Shown in pieces: positions 33,145-38,101 of a DNA stretch of 38,101 nt. Made by a program: the position numbers and the translations under genes. The notes under the pieces are model-generated. The model worked only from the letters and a program-made list of their open reading frames with translations, was not told the DNA's origin and searched no databases. Within the stretch, counting starts at the first letter, position 1; each line of letters begins with the position of its first letter. The DNA is taken from assembly GCA_003152015.1 (NCBI GenBank), contig PLZF01000086.1:2901-41001 (forward strand). Reading direction: 5' to 3'. This stretch comes from Acidimicrobiaceae bacterium (GTDB lineage: Bacteria; Actinomycetota; Acidimicrobiia; Acidimicrobiales; RAAP-2).

Positions 33145-33408
33145 ATGGCAGACCCAACGATGGCGGAGGCAGTAAAGCTCGCCGGCGCCATGATCGGCGG
33201 TGGCATTGCACTGGGTGGAGGCGCCGTCGGCGCTGCCATCGGTGACGGCCTGGCCGGTAGCCAGACGATCGCCGGGGTGGCCCGTCAGCCCGAGGCTCAG
33301 AGCCGGCTGTTCACCATCATGTTCTTGACGGTCGGCCTGGTTGAAGCCATGTACTTCATCAACTTGGCTTTCACCGCGTTGTTCGTCTTCTCGCTGTACA
33401 AGAAGTAG
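33145..33408 (+). CDS. atpE: ATP synthase F0 subunit c
   Basis: This 87-residue rotor subunit has two membrane helices with the polar loop ARQPEAQ. The ion-carrying carboxylate is Glu67 in [18 protein letters not shown]. The residue after Glu67 is Ala, not the Ser/Thr of sodium-type rings, so a proton-coupled enzyme is likely. Helix 1 has the packing repeat [28 protein letters not shown] before the ATG is one of the strongest ribosome sites of the operon, which suits the many copies of c per complex. A hairpin follows the gene. Confidence 0.96.
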   Translation: MADPTMAEAVKLAGAMIGGGIALGGGAVGAAIGDGLAGSQTIAGVARQPEAQSRLFTIMFLTVGLVEAMYFINLAFTALFVFSLYKK

Positions 33409-33420
33409 GTCAGTGACATT

Positions 33421-33445
33421 GGCAGGCCGTTTTCCGGCCCCTGCC
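33421..33445 (+). promoter_or_regulatory. Hairpin between atpE and atpF
   Basis: GGCAGG (33421-33426) and CCG pair with CGG and CCTGCC (33440-33445), leaving a TTTTC loop and a two-base bulge. It is the only strong hairpin noticed in the atp spacers. It could protect the atpE end of the message or let some transcripts end there, giving more c subunit. Confidence 0.4.
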
Positions 33446-33514
33446 GCGGGCGCCAGCAACGGCCAGCGGTGCGGAGTCGGTAGCGACCCCTCGTTGAAAC
33501 AAGGTTGACAGGAC

Positions 33515-34060
33515 ATGCCCATCGCCACCAGTAACTTCCTGGTTCCCAACTTCACGCTGGTCTTCGAGTTGATCGCCTTTCTGGTCGTGCTCGGGGTCAT
33601 CGGCTGGACGGTGCTGCCCATCCTCAGCAAGGCCCTGACCGAGCGTCAGGACCAGATTCGTGGGGAGCTCGAAGCCGCCGACAAGGCCAAGGCTGACGCC
33701 GAAGACGCTGATGCTGAACGCCGGAGCGAGTTGGAGGAGGCGCGCCGTCATGCCCGCGAGATCGTGGCCCAGGCCAACTCCACTGCCGACCAGGTCGCCT
33801 CCAGCGCGCAGACCCGGGCTCAGGCGGAGTACGAGCGGATCGTGCAATCGGCCGACGTCAAGATCGCCGCGGCCCGCCAGACCGCGGTCCACGAGGTCAC
33901 CGCCAGGGTGGGCGAGGTGGTGTTGGCCGCGGCCGAACGTGTGATCGGCCGGGAGATTCAGGCCGCCGATCATCAAGACCTCATCAACGAGGCAGTGGCG
34001 GCCATCTCCGCCGAAGCCGAGTCCGGCACCACCGCGGATTCCTCCGGGGTCGCTCGGTGA
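33515..34060 (+). CDS. atpF: ATP synthase F0 subunit b
   Basis: This 181-residue peripheral-stalk protein has one N-terminal membrane helix (about residues 14-34, LVFELIAFLVVLGVIGWTVL). A long charged coiled coil rich in Ala, Glu, Arg and Lys follows (DQIRGELEAADKAKADAEDA and onwards). It is a separate gene rather than fused to delta as in mycobacteria. Its last bases GTGA overlap the atpH start. Confidence 0.93.
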   Translation: MPIATSNFLVPNFTLVFELIAFLVVLGVIGWTVLPILSKALTERQDQIRGELEAADKAKADAEDADAERRSELEEARRHAREIVAQANSTADQVASSAQTRAQAEYERIVQSADVKIAAARQTAVHEVTARVGEVVLAAAERVIGREIQAADHQDLINEAVAAISAEAESGTTADSSGVAR

Positions 34061-34998
34061 ACCCTGCTCTCCAGGGCTATCTGGCCGCCGTCAGTGAAGA
34101 CGTGGCCGCTGATTCCGCTCTCGACGAGGCGGCCGCCGAGTTGTCGGCTGTTGCTTCCTTCGTCGACGGCAGCAATGAGCTCACTCTGGCCATCGATGAC
34201 GGATCGGTGCCGGTCAATGCGCGCCGTGCCGTCCTCGACGACCTCCTCGACGGCAAGGTGCGTCCCGACGTACGGCGCTTGGTGAACCGGGCGGTGACGG
34301 TCATCTCCGCCTCGGAGGTGACGGCGGGCCTGCACTGGCTGGCCCACCAGATGACGGTGGCCGCCTCGCGCTCCGCCGACGGAGGGGTGGATGAGGATCC
34401 TCCGCTGTTGGGTCGACTGGCATCCCGCAACCGGGTGGCCGGCTATGCCGCCGCCGTGTTCGAAATGGCGGAGACCGAGGAGATCGAGGAGGTCGAGGAC
34501 CAGCTGTTCCGTTTCGCCCGCACCGTCGAGTCGAACCAGGCACTGCGGGTGGCCCTGGGCGACCGCGACCTACCGGTAGCCCTCCGTCAGGAGGTGGTGA
34601 GTGACCTCCTCGCCGACAAGGTGAACCAGGCCACCGCGCGCCTGGCCGCCTATGCCGTCAGGGGTGGGCGGGCCCGCGACATCGTCGGAACTCTCGACGC
34701 CTTGGTGGCGGCCGCGGCCCGGGCCCGAGGATGGCGGGTGGCCCGGGTGGTAACGGCCAATGAGATGGACGATGATCAGCGCCGCGGATTGGGTGACGCG
34801 CTGGCCCGATTGACCGGTTCGCCTGTCGACTTGCAGGTGACCATCGATTCAACACTGCTGGGTGGGGTGGTGGTGCAGGTCGGCGACCTTCTGGTCGATG
34901 GCAGCGCCCGTCATCGCTTGGACCAATTGCAGGAGCACCTCCTCGGATTCGAGGCGGCCTACGAAGTTCCACAAGGAAGGGAAACAGCCGATGGCTGA
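34057..34998 (+). CDS. atpH: ATP synthase F1 subunit delta with a duplicated N-terminal domain
   Basis: This 313-residue delta (OSCP) subunit is much longer than the usual 175-180 and carries an internal duplication. Residues 8-102 ([54 protein letters not shown]) can be aligned with residues 130-221 ([54 protein letters not shown]). The C-terminal domain [20 protein letters not shown] and [20 protein letters not shown] is the normal delta end. A similar duplicated domain 1 is known in the fused b-delta subunit of mycobacteria; here it occurs without the b fusion. The GTG at 34057 overlaps atpF by 4 bases. Its end overlaps atpA by 8. Confidence 0.93.
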   Translation: MNPALQGYLAAVSEDVAADSALDEAAAELSAVASFVDGSNELTLAIDDGSVPVNARRAVLDDLLDGKVRPDVRRLVNRAVTVISASEVTAGLHWLAHQMTVAASRSADGGVDEDPPLLGRLASRNRVAGYAAAVFEMAETEEIEEVEDQLFRFARTVESNQALRVALGDRDLPVALRQEVVSDLLADKVNQATARLAAYAVRGGRARDIVGTLDALVAAAARARGWRVARVVTANEMDDDQRRGLGDALARLTGSPVDLQVTIDSTLLGGVVVQVGDLLVDGSARHRLDQLQEHLLGFEAAYEVPQGRETADG

Positions 34999-36514
34999 GT
35001 TGACCATCAACGCCGACGAGATTACCGCTGCACTGCGGCGGCACGTCGAGAACTACACCCCTGAGGTCGATACCGAGCAGGTGGGTCGGGTTGTCGAGGT
35101 CGGTGACGGGATTGCCCGGATCACCGGTCTTCCCGGAGCCGCGGTGAACGAGATCCTCGAATTCGCCGACGGCACCGAAGGCCTCGCCCTGAACCTGGAC
35201 GAAGAGACCATCGGTGCGGTGATCCTGGGTGAGGACACCGGCCTCGAAGAAGAGCAGCTGGTCAAGGCCACCGGTCGGATCCTTTCGGTACGGGTCGGCG
35301 ATGCTCTCCTCGGACGGGTGGTCAACGCGCTGGGTGAGCCCATCGACGGCAAAGGCCCCATTGCCTCCGATCAGACCAGGCGACTCGAGGTGCAGGCCCC
35401 CGGCATTGTGCGCCGCCAGCCGGTGAACGAGCCGTTGCAGACGGGCATCAAGGCCATCGACTCCATGACCCCCATCGGTCGTGGGCAACGCGAGCTGATC
35501 ATCGGCGACCGCAAGACGGGCAAGACGACCGTCGCCGTCGACACCATTCTGAACCAGCGTGGCCTGGGCGTGAAGTGCATCTACGTGGCCATCGGGCAGA
35601 AGGCCGCATCGGTGGCCCAGACGGTGGCGACCTTCGAGCGCTACGGGGCCCTCGAATACACGGTGGTGGTACTGGCGGGTGCCGGCGATCCGGCGCCGTT
35701 CAAGTATCTGGCTCCCTATTCCGGATGCGCCATGGGCCAGCACTGGATGGAGAACGGCGAACACGCGCTCATCGTCTACGACGACCTGTCCAAGCAAGCC
35801 GAGGCCTATCGCCAGATGTCGCTTCTGCTCCGGCGTCCGCCCGGTCGTGAGGCCTACCCGGGTGACGTGTTCTATCTGCACAGCCGGCTGCTCGAGCGGG
35901 CGGCCAAGCTGTCGGACGCCGAGGGTGGAGGTTCGCTCACCGCTCTGCCCATCATCGAGACCAAGGCCGGCGATGTCTCCGCCTACATCCCCACCAACGT
36001 GATCTCCATCACCGACGGCCAGGTGTTCCTCGAGAGCGAGCTCTTCTACGCCGGCATCCGTCCCGCCATCAATGTCGGGGTATCGGTCAGCCGGGTGGGG
36101 AGCGCGGCGCAGATCAAGGCCATGAAGGCAGTGGCCGGCACCCTGAAGATCGACCTGGCCCAGTTCCGCGAGCTCGAGGCGTTCGCCACGTTCGGCTCCG
36201 AGCTGGACAAGGTGTCCCAGGCCCAGTTGGACCGTGGCTACCGACTTACCGAACTCCTGAAGCAGGGGTTGAACTCCCCGGTGCCGGCGGAAGAGCAGGT
36301 GCTGGTGATCTTCGCCGGCTCCAACGGCTACGTGGACGAGATCCCCGTCCCCGAGGTGCAGCGGTACGAATCCGAGTTGCGCGGCTTCTTCCGGGCCAGC
36401 CACGCCGACCTCCTCGACACCATCCGCACCTCGGGCAAGCTCCCCGAGGGAGATGCGATGGAAAAGGCGCTGCGGACCTTCAACGACGGCTTCGACACCG
36501 GCAAGGGCGACTGA
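34991..36514 (+). CDS. atpA: ATP synthase F1 subunit alpha
   Basis: This 507-residue non-catalytic nucleotide-binding subunit begins [20 protein letters not shown]. It shows the beta-barrel [19 protein letters not shown], the P-loop [15 protein letters not shown] (about residues 171-178), [41 protein letters not shown] and the C-terminal helical domain. The long C-terminal extension of mycobacterial alpha subunits is absent. The ATG at 34991 lies within the last codons of atpH; the longer frame upstream lies over atpH and is not used. Confidence 0.96.
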   Translation: MAELTINADEITAALRRHVENYTPEVDTEQVGRVVEVGDGIARITGLPGAAVNEILEFADGTEGLALNLDEETIGAVILGEDTGLEEEQLVKATGRILSVRVGDALLGRVVNALGEPIDGKGPIASDQTRRLEVQAPGIVRRQPVNEPLQTGIKAIDSMTPIGRGQRELIIGDRKTGKTTVAVDTILNQRGLGVKCIYVAIGQKAASVAQTVATFERYGALEYTVVVLAGAGDPAPFKYLAPYSGCAMGQHWMENGEHALIVYDDLSKQAEAYRQMSLLLRRPPGREAYPGDVFYLHSRLLERAAKLSDAEGGGSLTALPIIETKAGDVSAYIPTNVISITDGQVFLESELFYAGIRPAINVGVSVSRVGSAAQIKAMKAVAGTLKIDLAQFRELEAFATFGSELDKVSQAQLDRGYRLTELLKQGLNSPVPAEEQVLVIFAGSNGYVDEIPVPEVQRYESELRGFFRASHADLLDTIRTSGKLPEGDAMEKALRTFNDGFDTGKGD

Positions 36515-36517
36515 TCC

Positions 36518-37501
36518 ATGGCCGGCGGTCAGGAGCGCATCCTCCGACGACGGATCAAGAGTATCCAGTCGACCAAGAAGATCACCAAGGCGATGGAACT
36601 CATCGCCGCGTCCCAGATCGTCCGTGCCCAAGGTCGCATTGTCGCCGCGCGCCCCTACGAGGAGGGCATGGCCCGCATTGTCCTCGAGGCGGCCACCGGT
36701 GATCCTGTGGCGGCCGGCAATCTGCTCGGGACGCCCGAGAAGATCGAAAAAGTGGCGGTGTTATCGGTGGTCGCCGACCGGGGATTGTGCGGTGGGTACA
36801 ACACATCGGTCTTCCGAGCCACCGAGCGACACCTGAGCGCGGCCACCGCCGACAACATCGAGTACCGGTTGTTCACGGTGGGCAAGAAAGCGCAGGGCTA
36901 CTTCCGTTTCCGGCGCCAGCCCGTGGAGCAGTCATTCATCGGCATGAGCGAGCGCCCCACGTTCGAAGATGCTCGAGCCGTGGCCGCCGCGGTGCTCACC
37001 CCGTTCGTGAACGGAGAGGTCGATCAAGTGATGATCGTCTCCACCCGGTTCCTCTCCGCTGGGTCCCAGAGCGTGGATGTGAAACAACTCCTGCCCCTGG
37101 TCGACCCCCGTCAGGGATCCGATCCGGTCACCGAGCACGGGGATGGCGCCAGCGCCGCGGGGTCGGCCCGCAGCGATGACGGCGACGATCGATCGGGGTA
37201 CACGGAATTCGAGCCCGACGCCGCCGAGCTCCTCGAGACGCTGGTACCGCGGGCGGCCGAGACTGCCATCTTCGCCGCCCTCCTCGAAGCCTCGGCATCG
37301 GAGCTCACCGCTCGGCAGCGGGCGATGGCCGCCGCCACCGATAACGCCGAGGAACTGGTCAAGAAGTACTCGCGGATCATGAACCGGGCCCGCCAGGACA
37401 CCATCACCACCGAGATCATGGAGATCGTCAGCGGCGCCGAGGCGCTGCGGGCCGGCGCCGACGAGGACGAGGGCGGTCTGGTCATCGAGGCCAGAGTCTG
37501 A
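36518..37501 (+). CDS. atpG: ATP synthase F1 subunit gamma with a long central insertion
   Basis: This 327-residue central-shaft subunit is longer than the usual 285-300. It begins with [20 protein letters not shown] and ends with [20 protein letters not shown] followed by IVSGAEALR, the coiled-coil ends inside the alpha3beta3 ring. [17 protein letters not shown] is the classical motif. Between [16 protein letters not shown] and [14 protein letters not shown] there is a polar, Asp/Ser/Gly-rich loop (about residues 195-230) not present in E. coli. The ATG at 36518 lies right after the atpA stop with only a weak ribosome site. Confidence 0.94.
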   Translation: MAGGQERILRRRIKSIQSTKKITKAMELIAASQIVRAQGRIVAARPYEEGMARIVLEAATGDPVAAGNLLGTPEKIEKVAVLSVVADRGLCGGYNTSVFRATERHLSAATADNIEYRLFTVGKKAQGYFRFRRQPVEQSFIGMSERPTFEDARAVAAAVLTPFVNGEVDQVMIVSTRFLSAGSQSVDVKQLLPLVDPRQGSDPVTEHGDGASAAGSARSDDGDDRSGYTEFEPDAAELLETLVPRAAETAIFAALLEASASELTARQRAMAAATDNAEELVKKYSRIMNRARQDTITTEIMEIVSGAEALRAGADEDEGGLVIEARV

Positions 37502-37550
37502 CCATGCCCACTTACTTTTGCCACCACTACACCAAGGGAGCCGAACGCTC

Positions 37551-38101
37551 ATGACTACCACCGCACCCGAACCCACCAAGGCCAACACCCTGCAGTCCGG
37601 CCGGGTGGTGGCCATCGCCGGCCCCGTTATCGACGTGGAGTTCCCGCCTCACGCCCTCCCCGAGATCAACCACGCCCTCGAGGTGGACATCGAGCTCGAA
37701 GGGAAGAAAGAGGTGGTCACAGCAGAGGTCGCTCAACAGATCGGCGGTGGCCGGGTCCGGTGCATCTGCCTGAAGGCCACCGACGGCATGACCCGTGGCG
37801 CCGAAGTGCGAAACCTGGGCCGCGGCTTGCAGGTTCCGGTGGGCGACGCCGTCCTCGGTCACGTCTTCAATGTGTTGGGTGAGCCGTTGGACACCGACTC
37901 CATCGGCGAGGTCGAGGAGTATTGGGAGATCCACCGCCCTGCCCCCGACTTTGACGCCCTCGAGCCCCGGGCGCTCATGTTCGAAACCGGAATCAAGGTC
38001 ATCGACCTCCTCGAGCCCTATGTGCAGGGTGGCAAAATCGGCCTGTTCGGCGGGGCGGGGGTGGGCAAGACGGTCCTCATCCAGGAGATGATCAACCGGG
38101 T
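37551..38101 (+). CDS. atpD: ATP synthase F1 subunit beta (3' part beyond the window)
   Basis: This is the catalytic subunit. Only the first 183 residues or so lie inside the window. The N-terminal barrel [49 protein letters not shown] and the P-loop [20 protein letters not shown] (about residues 163-182) are intact, so the nucleotide-binding loop is present. The ATG at 37551 follows AAGGGAG at a good distance. The remaining catalytic residues cannot be judged. Confidence 0.95.
   Translation, partial: MTTTAPEPTKANTLQSGRVVAIAGPVIDVEFPPHALPEINHALEVDIELEGKKEVVTAEVAQQIGGGRVRCICLKATDGMTRGAEVRNLGRGLQVPVGDAVLGHVFNVLGEPLDTDSIGEVEEYWEIHRPAPDFDALEPRALMFETGIKVIDLLEPYVQGGKIGLFGGAGVGKTVLIQEMINR

Noticed and set aside
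33145..33408. Possible sodium-type c-ring
   Set aside because: The residue after the essential Glu67 is Ala, and no Ser/Thr pair or helix-1 Gln at the expected place was seen, so proton coupling is more likely.

Overview
The window looks like a piece of a high-GC actinobacterial chromosome. The signs are high GC with GC-ending codons, an AtpI-like gene plus atpB-E-F-H-A-G-D downstream of a glyA / WecA-Rfe-type gene (an arrangement known from mycobacteria), and many start codons that seem to be leaderless. From general protein resemblance I suspect an Acidimicrobiia-like lineage, but that placement is inference. Most of the window is core metabolism. I found no mobile element, CRISPR array, tRNA or rRNA.

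Layout. (1) 1-731: decayed kdp locus, a kdpB tail fused to a kdpD piece. (2) 732-6890: small membrane protein, Rrf2-type regulator divergent from an NAD(P)-binding protein, then aldo/keto reductase, SDR, cytochrome P450 and a zinc-free MDR reductase, an oxidation/reduction group of unknown substrate. (3) 6941-17695: amino-acid anabolism, namely a phytanoyl-CoA dioxygenase-like gene divergent from ilvD, a relic flavin-binding gene, an ilvB leader peptide with terminator, ilvB-ilvN-ilvC, serC divergent from an aspartate aminotransferase gene, and serA. (4) 17748-20133: small genes and relics (ABM monooxygenase, methyltransferase relic, two small membrane proteins, a frameshifted ParB/Srx-like gene, a P-loop kinase relic). 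(5) 20134-22628, minus strand: greA-leuC-leuD. (6) 22788-28157: serine hydrolase, glutamate decarboxylase, flippase-like membrane protein, thiolase-like protein. (7) 28218-38101: rpiB-glyA-wecA-like gene and the ATP synthase operon, with atpD cut by the window end.

How it fits together. ilvD, ilvBN and ilvC are the acid-forming part of valine/isoleucine synthesis and leuCD continue to leucine. serC and serA make serine, and glyA turns serine into glycine and one-carbon units. The ilvB operon carries a classic attenuation leader: a 16-codon peptide rich in Ile, Leu and Val followed by a 9-bp stem and a T-run.

The most interesting signals are: a recurring TANNNT-6 bp-ATG arrangement at seven gene starts, pointing to leaderless transcripts; the ilvB attenuator; a set of five damaged genes, four of them with the N- and C-terminal parts joined across a missing middle; a delta subunit of ATP synthase with an internal duplication; serC and the aminotransferase gene starting on overlapping codons; and an 18-bp palindrome over the presumed promoter of the aldo/keto reductase. 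I did not find a clearly new multi-gene system.
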